The notes under the pieces were generated by a model. The model worked only from the letters and a program-made list of their open reading frames with translations, did not search any database and was not told the origin of the DNA. A DNA stretch of 7,884 bases from SHZL01 sp035292625 (GTDB lineage: Bacteria > Pseudomonadota > Gammaproteobacteria > Xanthomonadales > SZUA-36). Below are positions 1 to 5,853 of this stretch, piece after piece. Every line of letters begins with the position of its first letter. The first letter of the stretch is position 1. The stretch is taken from NCBI GenBank assembly GCA_035292625.1, contig DATDPS010000282.1, positions 1 through 7,884 of the forward strand, given 5' to 3'. Made by a program: the position numbers and the translations under genes.

Positions 1-483
1 ATGCATCATGTCGTAGACCAGGTAGCCGGCGATGAATCCGCTGAAAAACCCCCACACCCAATCGCCGAGAATCCAGCGAAACAGCAGCAATAGCAGGATG
101 GAGAGGGGAATGCTGACCGTGACCGGCATGACCAGCCGGTCCTTGTCGTTGGGATACTGGTGATGGACGCCGTGCATGGTAAATTGCAGCCGGGTCTGGA
201 AAGCGCCTTCAGGGTAAAAATGAAAAACGAAGCGATGAAAAAAATACTCGAACAGGCTCCAGAACACCAGGCCCGCCAGGAACAGGCCGGCTGAAGCCAG
301 AACCCCCGTGCCGGTATCGATGCCGAGGTAAAATGAAATCGCCGCAGCGGGCACGAAGACGGCCAGCACCGTGCGCGGGCTGATACGGCTCAGGCGCTCC
401 AGCAAGCGGTTGTTGGGGAACATGACCAGCTCGCCGCGCTGGGGGGCGAGGTGGGGCGGGATGGTCTGGGATCGATCGATCAT
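1..483 (-). CDS. Fatty acid hydroxylase / sterol desaturase superfamily protein (partial, 3' end outside window)
   Basis: This is an integral-membrane di-iron hydroxylase of the FA_hydroxylase family, whose members hydroxylate or desaturate lipid-linked acyl chains or sterols using O2. The frame is open to base 1, so only the first 161 residues are present and probably a few dozen C-terminal residues are missing. Visible histidine clusters are H83-x4-H88 (in EYFFHRFVFH), H104-x2-H107-H108 (in MHGVHHQYPNDKDR) and the beginning of a third at H161 (in GYLVYDMMH). Hydrophobic stretches lie at about 38-53, 60-80, 120-135 and 141-156, matching the family's hairpin-in-membrane layout. The ATG at 483 is the first start after an in-frame stop; an alternative ATG at 423 (Met21) has a GGCGAG upstream. 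I prefer 483 because the segment before Met21 resembles the N-terminal part of family members, but this is not certain. It is transcribed divergently from aroQ. Fold assignment is confident; the lipid substrate cannot be read from sequence. Confidence 0.88.
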   Translation of the reverse strand, partial: MIDRSQTIPPHLAPQRGELVMFPNNRLLERLSRISPRTVLAVFVPAAAISFYLGIDTGTGVLASAGLFLAGLVFWSLFEYFFHRFVFHFYPEGAFQTRLQFTMHGVHHQYPNDKDRLVMPVTVSIPLSILLLLLFRWILGDWVWGFFSGFIAGYLVYDMMH

Positions 484-493
484 GGCGGATTGG

Positions 494-522
494 AATATAC
501 TTCAAAGGCGAATGATTTTCAC
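494..522 (-). promoter_or_regulatory. Candidate sigma70 promoter for the fatty acid hydroxylase gene
   Basis: On the minus strand, GTGAAA (517-522; 4 of 6 to TTGACA) is followed after exactly 17 bases by TATATT (494-499; 5 of 6 to TATAAT). The predicted transcription start is near 487, only about 4-5 bases upstream of the ATG at 483. The message would therefore be nearly leaderless if that ATG is used, or have a leader of about 65 bases if Met21 at 423 is the true start. The match is seen directly; promoter activity is inferred. Confidence 0.5.
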
Positions 523-526
523 GGGG

Positions 527-546
527 GCTCAGCGCTTTACCTGAGC
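527..546. promoter_or_regulatory. Operator-like inverted repeat upstream of the hydroxylase promoter
   Basis: A perfect 6-bp dyad, GCTCAG-N8-CTGAGC, lies just upstream of the minus-strand -35 element. Its centre is about 50 bases upstream of the predicted start of transcription, a usual position for an activator site. It could also act on the aroQ side. No regulator is recognisable from the half-site. Confidence 0.25.
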
Positions 547-620
547 GCCGGCACGGACCGGGCAAATCTGGCAATTGGTCCGTAACATGCTGCGATCTAC
601 TGCAATACGGCGGCGAACTG

Positions 621-635
621 TAGACAAAGCGTCTA
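621..635. repeat. Short inverted repeat upstream of aroQ
   Basis: TAGAC-AAAGC-GTCTA, perfect 5-bp arms with a 5-base spacer, lies about 40 bases before the aroQ start. I find no convincing -35/-10 pair for aroQ in 574-676, so the location of its promoter is unknown and the role of this dyad is speculative. Confidence 0.2.
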
Positions 636-676
636 TTTGCGCGCAGACTTCCCTACCCCGAATTGCGAGAGCAGCC

Positions 677-1117
677 GTGGCCAGCATCCTAGTCATCAAT
701 GGGCCAAACCTGAATCTGCTGGGTAGCCGGGAACCGGAACAGTATGGTTACCGCACCTTGCAGGAAATCATGGAGGATCTGGACCGGTTCGCCGGGGCTT
801 GCGGGCACGAGCTGCGCCACGAGCAGCGTAACAGTGAAGGCGCCCTGGTCGATGTCGTGCACCAGGCCGCGGCCGACAAGGTGGACTACATCATCATCAA
901 CCCTGGCGGGTACACCCACACCAGCGTGGTGTTGCGGGATGCCCTGCTGGCGGTTGGGATCCCGTTCGTCGAAGTGCATCTTTCACTGGTGCATGGACGC
1001 GAGCTCTTCCGGCAAAAATCCTTTTTCTCCGACATCGCTTTGGGTGTCATCAGCGGGTTCAAAGGCGAAAGCTACATGCTGGCCCTGCAGGCCATCATCA
1101 ACCGTATCGAACCCTGA
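677..1117 (+). CDS. aroQ: Type II 3-dehydroquinate dehydratase
   Basis: This cytosolic enzyme removes water from 3-dehydroquinate to give 3-dehydroshikimate, the third step of the shikimate pathway; the family forms a dodecamer. The start is taken at GTG 677 because it gives 146 residues, the usual family length, and places the conserved ILVINGPNLNLLG strand at residues 4-16. The frame is open further upstream (TTG 575, ATG 587), but that Arg-rich extension does not resemble the family. Visible catalytic parts are the flexible loop SREPEQYG with Tyr23, NPGGYTHTS with Asn75 and His81, Asp88, and EVHLS with catalytic His101, followed by Arg112. Two common family sequences are altered: the usual QSN before EG reads QRN (50-52), and the Asn after HLS is Leu104. 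It begins the aroQ-accB-accC-prmA run, 48 bases before accB. The ribosome binding site is weak (GAGAG). Confidence 0.95.
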   Translation: MASILVINGPNLNLLGSREPEQYGYRTLQEIMEDLDRFAGACGHELRHEQRNSEGALVDVVHQAAADKVDYIIINPGGYTHTSVVLRDALLAVGIPFVEVHLSLVHGRELFRQKSFFSDIALGVISGFKGESYMLALQAIINRIEP

Positions 1118-1125
1118 AAATCACT

Positions 1126-1155
1126 CGGCAGTTTTCCGCTGCCGCGAGGCAGGAG
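1126..1155 (+). promoter_or_regulatory. accB leader: two mutually exclusive hairpins overlapping the Shine-Dalgarno sequence
   Basis: In the 48-base aroQ-accB gap, CGGCAG (1126-1131) can pair with CTGCCG (1139-1144) to make a perfect 6-bp hairpin with a 7-base loop. The same 3' arm, CTGCC (1139-1143), can instead pair with GGCAG (1148-1152) around the loop GCGA, a GNRA-type tetraloop. The second structure covers the first two bases of the accB AGGAG (1151-1155). The two hairpins cannot form together. Pairings are seen directly; a role in translational control is inferred. Confidence 0.35.
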
Positions 1156-1165
1156 CAGAATGCTC

Positions 1166-1645
1166 ATGGATATCAGAAAAGTAAAAAAACTTATTGAGAT
1201 GCTGGAAGAGTCCAACCTCACCGAACTGGAAATCGTTGAGGGGGAGGAGTCCGTGCGCTTGAGCCGGGCCGCCGCCGTCACAGCGCCCGCCCCGGCACAG
1301 CAGGTGTTCATGCAGGCGCCTCCCGTAGCCGCGCCCGCGGCCGGGCCGCCTCCCCCAGCGCCTGCCCCGGCCAGTTCAGAACCGGTGGCAGCCAAGGAGT
1401 CCGTACCCGAGGGCGAAGTGCTGCGCTCGCCCATGGTCGGCACGTTCTATTCATCACCGAGCCCGGAAGCAGACCCTTTCGTGACGCTGGGCCAGAAAGT
1501 CACTGAAGGTGAAACTCTGTGCATCATCGAAGCCATGAAAATGTTCAACCAGATCGAAGCGGAAGTGTCGGGCACGGTGGTGGCTATCCTGGCGGAGACC
1601 GGACAGCCGGTGGAGTTTGACCAGCCCCTGTTTGTCATCCGCTGA
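1166..1645 (+). CDS. accB: Biotin carboxyl carrier protein of acetyl-CoA carboxylase (BCCP)
   Basis: AccB carries the biotin that shuttles CO2 from biotin carboxylase (AccC) to the carboxyltransferase (AccA/AccD, not in this window) in making malonyl-CoA for fatty acid synthesis. The 159 residues show a conserved N-terminal segment (MDIRKVKKLIEMLEES, ending near residue 35 with EESVRLSR), a flexible Ala/Pro-rich linker at about 36-80, and a C-terminal biotinyl domain from about 85 with RSPMVGTFY and the biotinylation motif EAMKM. The acceptor is Lys125, 34 residues from the C-terminus as in E. coli. The ATG at 1166 gives the family's standard MDIRK start, 10 bases after AGGAG (1151-1155). An in-frame ATG at 1160 adds two residues (Met-Leu) with only 4 bases spacing and cannot be excluded. 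accC follows after 17 bases. In E. coli the AccB N-terminus participates in autoregulation of accBC; whether that holds here is unknown. Confidence 0.97.
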   Translation: MDIRKVKKLIEMLEESNLTELEIVEGEESVRLSRAAAVTAPAPAQQVFMQAPPVAAPAAGPPPPAPAPASSEPVAAKESVPEGEVLRSPMVGTFYSSPSPEADPFVTLGQKVTEGETLCIIEAMKMFNQIEAEVSGTVVAILAETGQPVEFDQPLFVIR

Positions 1646-1662
1646 GACTAGGCCCTAAAACG

Positions 1663-3024
1663 ATGGCCGCACTGGAAAAAATCGTCATTGCCAATCGTGG
1701 CGAAATCGCGCTGCGTATCCTGCGAGCTTGCCAGTCCATGGGCATCAAGACGGTAGCCGTGCATTCCACCGTGGACCGCAACCTCAAGCACGTGGCGATG
1801 GCTGATGAATCCGTGTGCATCGGACCGGCGCCATCGCGGGAAAGTTACCTGAACATACCCGCCATCATCGCCGCCACCGAGGTGACCGATGCGGTGGCCG
1901 TTCACCCGGGTTACGGTTTTTTGGCCGAAAATGCGGATTTTGCTGAACGCGTGGAACAAAGCGGCTTTATTTTCATTGGCCCGCGGGCGGAGACCATCCG
2001 CCTGATGGGCGACAAGGTTTCGGCCATCAAGGCCATGAAAGAAGCCGGCGTGCCCTGCGTGCCGGGCTCGGACGGCCCACTGCCGCCAGAAGCAAAAGAA
2101 TGCGTGGAAATTGCCCGCAGGGTGGGTTACCCCGTCATCATCAAGGCCGCGGCGGGCGGCGGCGGCCGCGGCATGCGCGTGGTGCACACCGAGGCGCACC
2201 TCGCCAATGCATTGCAGCTGACCCGCCAGGAAGCTCAAAGCTCCTTCGGAGACGCCACCGTCTACCTGGAAAAATACCTCGAGAATCCACGGCATATCGA
2301 GATCCAGGTGATGGCCGACCAGCACGGTAACGCGGTGCATTTTGGCGAGCGTGACTGTTCCACCCAGCGCCGGCACCAGAAAGTCATCGAGGAAGCCCCT
2401 GCCCCGGGCATCACGCCGGAGCAACGGACCAAGATTGGCCAGACCTGCGTGGACGCCTGCAAGCGGATTGCCTACCGCGGGGCTGGCACCTTCGAATTCC
2501 TGTACGACGCGGGAAGGTTCTATTTCATTGAAATGAACACCCGCATACAGGTGGAGCACCCGGTCACCGAGCGCATCACCGGCGCCGACCTGGTGCGGGA
2601 GCAGATCCTGGTGGCCGCAGGTGAGAAACTTTCCTACAAGCAGAAGGATATCCAGATTCGCGGTCACGCCATGGAATGCCGCATCAATGCGGAAGACCCG
2701 GAGAGCTTTATGCCCTGCCCGGGGCTGATCCAGGGTTTCCATGCCCCCGGGGGGCCGGGCATCCGGGTTGATTCGCATGTTTATGACGGCTACCGTGTGC
2801 CGCCCAATTACGACTCGATGATCGCCAAGGTCATTTCCCATGGCCAGGACCGGGACATGTCCATTGCCCGCATGCGCGTGGCGCTGGATGAAATCGTCAT
2901 CAACGGAATCAAGACCAATGTGCCCTTGCACAAGTGGCTGTTATGGGATCCCGGTTTCCTGAAGGGTGGTTTCAATATCCACTACCTGGAAAAACGCCTG
3001 GCGGAAAGAGCCAGCGCTGCCTGA
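1663..3024 (+). CDS. accC: Biotin carboxylase subunit of acetyl-CoA carboxylase
   Basis: AccC uses ATP and bicarbonate to carboxylate the biotin on AccB, the first half-reaction of acetyl-CoA carboxylase. The 453-residue protein (E. coli about 449) has the N-terminal biotin carboxylase domain beginning KIVIANRGEIALRI at residue 6, with HPGYGFLAEN around 80-90. A central ATP-grasp domain follows, showing Lys118, Lys161 and the glycine-rich loop GGGGRG at 165-170, then ERDCSTQRRHQK. The catalytic EMNTRIQVEHPVTE carries Glu290, Asn292 and Arg294, and the C-terminal domain contains GHAMECRINAEDP. All family key residues that I can check are present. The ATG at 1663 is 17 bases after accB, with a modest AGG upstream. 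The stop is only 7 bases before the prmA start, indicating co-transcription. A long antisense open frame at 1648-2931 is a composition artefact. Confidence 0.98.
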   Translation: MAALEKIVIANRGEIALRILRACQSMGIKTVAVHSTVDRNLKHVAMADESVCIGPAPSRESYLNIPAIIAATEVTDAVAVHPGYGFLAENADFAERVEQSGFIFIGPRAETIRLMGDKVSAIKAMKEAGVPCVPGSDGPLPPEAKECVEIARRVGYPVIIKAAAGGGGRGMRVVHTEAHLANALQLTRQEAQSSFGDATVYLEKYLENPRHIEIQVMADQHGNAVHFGERDCSTQRRHQKVIEEAPAPGITPEQRTKIGQTCVDACKRIAYRGAGTFEFLYDAGRFYFIEMNTRIQVEHPVTERITGADLVREQILVAAGEKLSYKQKDIQIRGHAMECRINAEDPESFMPCPGLIQGFHAPGGPGIRVDSHVYDGYRVPPNYDSMIAKVISHGQDRDMSIARMRVALDEIVINGIKTNVPLHKWLLWDPGFLKGGFNIHYLEKRLAERASAA

Positions 3025-3031
3025 ACGGTTG

Positions 3032-3913
3032 ATGGCTTGGGCGGAAGTCAGCCTCAGCATACCGCGCGAACTGGTCGACAGGGCGGAGACCGCGCTGGAA
3101 GCGCAGGGTGCGCTGGCGATTACGCTGCAGGACAATGCCGATGATCCCGTGCTGGAGCCAGCACCGGGAACGGCGCCGTTGTGGCCGGTGGTGCGGGTGC
3201 GGGGGCTCTTTCAAAACGATGTGAACCGTGGCGAAGTGTCCGCCGTTCTGCTGCGCTTGCCGGGAATCACGCGGCCGGACGACCTGGCCTGGCGGGAGAT
3301 CGCTGACCAGGATTGGGCACGCGCCTGGATGGATCGCTTCCAGCCGATGCAGTTTGGCGAACGGCTGTGGATTGTCCCCTCCGGCATGCAGGCCCCCGCG
3401 GATGCGGCGGCCGTCATTTTGCACCTCGACCCGGGCCTGGCTTTCGGCACGGGCACCCATCCGACCACCGCCCTGTGCCTGCAATGGATGGACGGGTATG
3501 CGTTTGAAGGCCAGACCGTGGTCGACTACGGCTGCGGCTCGGGTGTGCTTGGCATCGCCGCCGCCCTGAAAGGCGCCCGGCGCGCTGTGTGCGTGGACCA
3601 TGATCCGCAAGCGCTGGAAGCAACGGCTGATAACGCGACTCGCAATGGCGTGGCGCAACGGATTGTCTGCCAGGCTCCGGATACTTACCATGAAGACGAG
3701 GTTGACGTGGTGTTGGCCAACGTTCTCGCCGGACCACTGATTGAACTGGCCCCGGTGCTGCAGGCCAGCCTGCGCGCGGGAGGCCAGCTGGTTCTGTCCG
3801 GAATCCTGGAAGAACAGGCGCACGACGTGGCCCAGGCCTATCGGGGCCGCTGTGGCGAGCTGGATGTTATGGCACAGGACGGCTGGGTGCGTTTGCATGG
3901 CACCGCCAGTTGA
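3032..3913 (+). CDS. prmA: Ribosomal protein L11 methyltransferase
   Basis: PrmA is a SAM-dependent methyltransferase that trimethylates lysines and the N-terminus of ribosomal protein L11. From ATG 3032 the protein has 293 residues, the same length as E. coli PrmA, and begins MAWAEVSLSIP as in the family; the frame is open upstream into accC, but that extension is not family-like. The N-terminal substrate-recognition domain covers about 1-60. The linker and SAM domain show DPGLAFGTGTHPTT (133-146), the Rossmann glycine loop VVDYGCGSGVLGIAA (163-177), the acidic end of beta 2 (VDHDP, Asp189/Asp191) and LANVLAGPL (228-236), with Asn230 in the catalytic-loop position. It lies 7 bases after accC with a poor ribosome binding site, suggesting translational coupling. 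Linkage to accBC is common in gammaproteobacteria; the dusB-fis pair that follows prmA in E. coli is not present here. Confidence 0.97.
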   Translation: MAWAEVSLSIPRELVDRAETALEAQGALAITLQDNADDPVLEPAPGTAPLWPVVRVRGLFQNDVNRGEVSAVLLRLPGITRPDDLAWREIADQDWARAWMDRFQPMQFGERLWIVPSGMQAPADAAAVILHLDPGLAFGTGTHPTTALCLQWMDGYAFEGQTVVDYGCGSGVLGIAAALKGARRAVCVDHDPQALEATADNATRNGVAQRIVCQAPDTYHEDEVDVVLANVLAGPLIELAPVLQASLRAGGQLVLSGILEEQAHDVAQAYRGRCGELDVMAQDGWVRLHGTAS

Positions 3914-3935
3914 CCGCACGCTTTTCGATGTCGGG

Positions 3936-3967
3936 CCGGCATGGGCGAGCCAATATGCCCGCGCCGG
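3936..3967 (+). other. Imperfect hairpin after prmA
   Basis: CCGGC (3936-3940) pairs with GCCGG (3963-3967) and GGGC (3943-3946) with GCCC (3957-3960). The two stems are separated by one A-C mismatch and one G-U wobble, and the loop has 10 bases. There is no T-run after it (ACTTTGC follows), so it is not a textbook intrinsic terminator. It may be an mRNA-stabilising or factor-dependent 3' end between prmA and the acyltransferase gene, or have no function. Confidence 0.3.
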
Positions 3968-4000
3968 ACTTTGCAGATCGATTAGTGGATAATTGGCAGC

Positions 4001-4918
4001 GTGAAACTGATCCCCTCGATGGGCCGGCAGGCTGGTGATTTTCTGACCTATATCCTGTTACCGCTGTGCTGCGTATTCCTGCCTTACGAGCTGGGCGACT
4101 CGATGATACGGAAAATCGCGCGCCTGGGGTGCTTGCTTAACGCGCGTTCAACTGCGGCGCTTGCCCTGGCACGGCGCTATGTGATCGTGGATGATGAAGA
4201 CGGTTGGAGAGCACGTTGGCGCCTGACTGAGTTACTTGAAGCCCGGGACCTTTGGTTCTCGACACTGGGGCGTGGCAAGGTGCTGGCTCGGTCGGTGCGG
4301 CAGGTGGGAATGCCGGAAACTGGGAACGGACTGGTGCTCATAGGCATGCACTGGGGGCCAAGTATGCTGGTACTGCAGTTGTTTCGCGACGCCGGTCATG
4401 CGCCAAGATTCGTTTACCGAAAAGCGCGGCCGGAGACCTGGCGCTCAACCCCCTTTCACTATTTCTATACGCGCCTGATGGTTGCCCACATCCGTCGCAT
4501 TTGCACTGGCCGCGATATCACGGTGCCCGGGGCCAGGCGAGAACTGCAGGAAGCGCGGGGTGAGCCGGGCAGCCCGGTGATCCTGCTGGATGCGCCTACC
4601 ACCCAGGAGGGCCGGTCGATAAAAGTGATGGTCGGGAATCTCGAAGCGGAATTCAACCGCGATGGTCCCGAACTGCTCGTCGCTGGAAAATGGCGGTGCG
4701 TTTTATACTCGCTGGGTATGGATCATTCAGGTGCCAGGGTGTTGCGTTGCAGCGAGCTGTTCGAGCCAGGTTCGGTGGAACAGCTCATGCAAAGGTTTGC
4801 GGTCCTGATGTCCCGGCACCTCGAACAGGACAGCGCCCAGTGGCGCCTGTGGCATGCTGCCGATCAGTTGTTCCGGAACTCACCCATGCCGCTGCCAGGA
4901 AGCAATACGGTAAGCTGA
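4001..4918 (+). CDS. LpxL/HtrB-like lipid A acyltransferase family protein with degenerate catalytic motif
   Basis: This 305-residue protein resembles the lysophospholipid acyltransferase superfamily branch that adds secondary acyl chains to lipid A (LpxL/HtrB), acting at the inner membrane with acyl-ACP. Visible features are an N-terminal hydrophobic anchor at about 14-29 (FLTYILLPLCCVFLPYELG), a central GLVLIGMHWGPSML (110-123), FVYRKARPE around 137-145, VILLDAPTTQEGRS (193-206), and a C-terminal AQWRLWHAADQLF (279-291) like the family's EQW..LH end. The family's HX4(D/E) dyad is incomplete: His117 is present but the acid position is Met122. The enzyme may therefore be inactive, use another residue, or belong to a divergent subfamily with a different acceptor. 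The GTG at 4001 is the first start after an in-frame stop at 3983; ATG 4019 is an alternative. It ends 29 bases before tdk. Family assignment is fairly secure; activity and substrate are not known. Confidence 0.78.
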   Translation: MKLIPSMGRQAGDFLTYILLPLCCVFLPYELGDSMIRKIARLGCLLNARSTAALALARRYVIVDDEDGWRARWRLTELLEARDLWFSTLGRGKVLARSVRQVGMPETGNGLVLIGMHWGPSMLVLQLFRDAGHAPRFVYRKARPETWRSTPFHYFYTRLMVAHIRRICTGRDITVPGARRELQEARGEPGSPVILLDAPTTQEGRSIKVMVGNLEAEFNRDGPELLVAGKWRCVLYSLGMDHSGARVLRCSELFEPGSVEQLMQRFAVLMSRHLEQDSAQWRLWHAADQLFRNSPMPLPGSNTVS

Positions 4919-4947
4919 ACCCAACAAACCGAGGCACCAGCCCAGCG

Positions 4948-5607
4948 ATGGCCAAACTGTATTTTTATTACTCCGCCATGAATGCCGGCAAAACGACGGT
5001 GCTGTTGCAATCGGCGCACAACTACCGTGAACGCGGCATGAACCCCATGCTGTTCACGCCTGCCCTGGATGACCGCCACGGCACGGGCGTAATCCGCTCG
5101 CGCATCGGTCTTGAAGCGGAAGCACTGATTTTCGAAAGAGACCAGGACTTGTTCAGCCGCGTGCGGCAGGAATTGGGGCAGAAGAATATTCACTGCGTGC
5201 TGGTCGACGAGGCGCAGTTTCTCAGCCGCGACCAGGTGTTCCAGCTCGGCGAGGTGGTGGACCGCCTGGAGATCCCGGTCCTGTGTTTCGGATTGCGTAC
5301 CGACTTCCAGGGTGAGCTGTTCGAGGGCAGCCGCTACCTGCTGGCCTGGGCCGACCAGCTGGAAGAAATCAAGACCATTTGTCACACCGGCCGCAAGGCC
5401 ACCATGGTGGTGCGGCTGGATGAGGCCGGATATGCATTGAAGGAAGGATCGCAGGTCGAAATCGGTGGTAATGAGCGCTACGTATCGGTCAGCCGCAAGG
5501 CCTTCAAGGATGTGTTTTACGGCGGTCAACGGGTGCGCCTGGTCGATCCGCTGGAACGCGCGCCGGCCGCGGGGACCGATGACCCACAGGCGGATTTGCT
5601 AGACTGA
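4948..5607 (+). CDS. tdk: Thymidine kinase (type II) lacking most zinc ligands
   Basis: Tdk phosphorylates thymidine (and deoxyuridine) with ATP in the cytosolic nucleoside salvage pathway. The protein has 219 residues against about 205 in E. coli, the extra length being a C-terminal tail. It shows the P-loop SAMNAGKTT (9-17), the Walker B/catalytic VDEAQF with Glu88 as probable base, CFGLRTDFQGELFEGSRYL (113-131), and the nucleoside-binding end QVEIGGNERYVSV (169-181). Aligned without gaps to E. coli numbering as I recall it, the zinc ligands Cys145, Cys147, Cys182 and His185 read Cys145, Thr147, Ser182 and Ala185 here, so the structural zinc site is very probably absent. The ATG at 4948 gives the family start MAKLYFYYSAMNAGK; the open frame back to 4690 overlaps the preceding gene and is not family-like. 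The ribosome binding site is weak (GAGG, 13 bases away). Confidence 0.96.
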   Translation: MAKLYFYYSAMNAGKTTVLLQSAHNYRERGMNPMLFTPALDDRHGTGVIRSRIGLEAEALIFERDQDLFSRVRQELGQKNIHCVLVDEAQFLSRDQVFQLGEVVDRLEIPVLCFGLRTDFQGELFEGSRYLLAWADQLEEIKTICHTGRKATMVVRLDEAGYALKEGSQVEIGGNERYVSVSRKAFKDVFYGGQRVRLVDPLERAPAAGTDDPQADLLD

Positions 5608-5621
5608 TCAACAACGAGTTC

Positions 5622-5628
5622 GGGGAGA
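5622..5628 (+). promoter_or_regulatory. Ribosome binding site for the 69-residue membrane protein
   Basis: GGGGAGA lies 7 bases before the GTG at 5636 and supports that start. The overlapping ATG at 5631 in another frame is only 2 bases away and reads into a frame without membrane-protein character. Confidence 0.55.
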
Positions 5629-5635
5629 AAATGCC

Positions 5636-5845
5636 GTGCGCTACCTCATACTCATCATCGTCGTTTTATTACTGGCCTACGCCTTGTGGCCGGAGCAACC
5701 GGTACCGCCGATTGAAGAAACATTCATGGGCGACCAGATCAAGCCGCTGCGCAAGGCGGAGAACTTCCAGCTGGAAGGCTACAAGCAGGGTCTCGATGAA
5801 CACCGCGCAAAAATGGACGAGCAAGAGGGTGGCGATGACGGCTGA
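5636..5845 (+). CDS. Small single-pass membrane protein, function unknown
   Basis: I do not recognise a named family. The 69-residue product starts at GTG 5636 after a good GGGGAGA site. It has a hydrophobic helix at residues 3-17 (YLILIIVVLLLAYAL) right after the start, no lipobox cysteine and no clear signal-peptidase site, so it probably stays anchored by its N-terminus. A proline-rich neck (WPEQPVPPIEE, 18-28) leads to a charged, probably helical tail (about 35-65) with alternating Lys/Arg and Glu/Asp, ending in an acidic Gly/Asp stretch. By the usual positive-inside rule the orientation is ambiguous. It lies 28 bases after tdk on the same strand, is probably co-transcribed and is the last gene before the convergent minus-strand pair. 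Coding is supported by the ribosome site, the membrane helix and codon use like its neighbours. Confidence 0.7.
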   Translation: MRYLILIIVVLLLAYALWPEQPVPPIEETFMGDQIKPLRKAENFQLEGYKQGLDEHRAKMDEQEGGDDG

Positions 5846-5853
5846 TCGCCGGC

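Noticed and set aside
209..574. A 121-codon minus-strand frame overlapping the hydroxylase gene.
   Set aside because: It is a Pro/Arg-rich shadow of the hydroxylase, which is read in another minus-strand frame with three histidine clusters and membrane segments.
575..676. An upstream extension of aroQ from TTG 575 or ATG 587 adding 30-34 residues.
   Set aside because: The extension is Arg-rich and unlike the family, and the 677 start gives the normal 146-residue length. A leader peptide or targeting role has no support.
1648..2931. A 427-codon antisense open frame covering nearly all of accC, and a similar 315-codon antisense frame at 2972-3919 opposite prmA.
   Set aside because: The products have low-complexity His/Gly/Arg-rich sequence with no family resemblance, while the sense strands encode complete conserved proteins. 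Long antisense frames are expected where GC-rich codons rarely produce stops on the opposite strand.
3971..3993. A GATAAT (3988-3993) just before the GTG at 4001, suggesting a leaderless promoter for the acyltransferase-like gene, with TTGCAG at 3971.
   Set aside because: The -35-like element is only 11 bases away instead of about 17, no better one exists at the right distance, and the extended -10 TG is misplaced by a base. A -10 match alone is too common.
4690..4947. An 86-codon upstream extension of tdk overlapping the acyltransferase-like gene.
   Set aside because: The family start MAKLYFYYSAMNAGK lies at 4948, and the extension is a frame shadow of the preceding gene.
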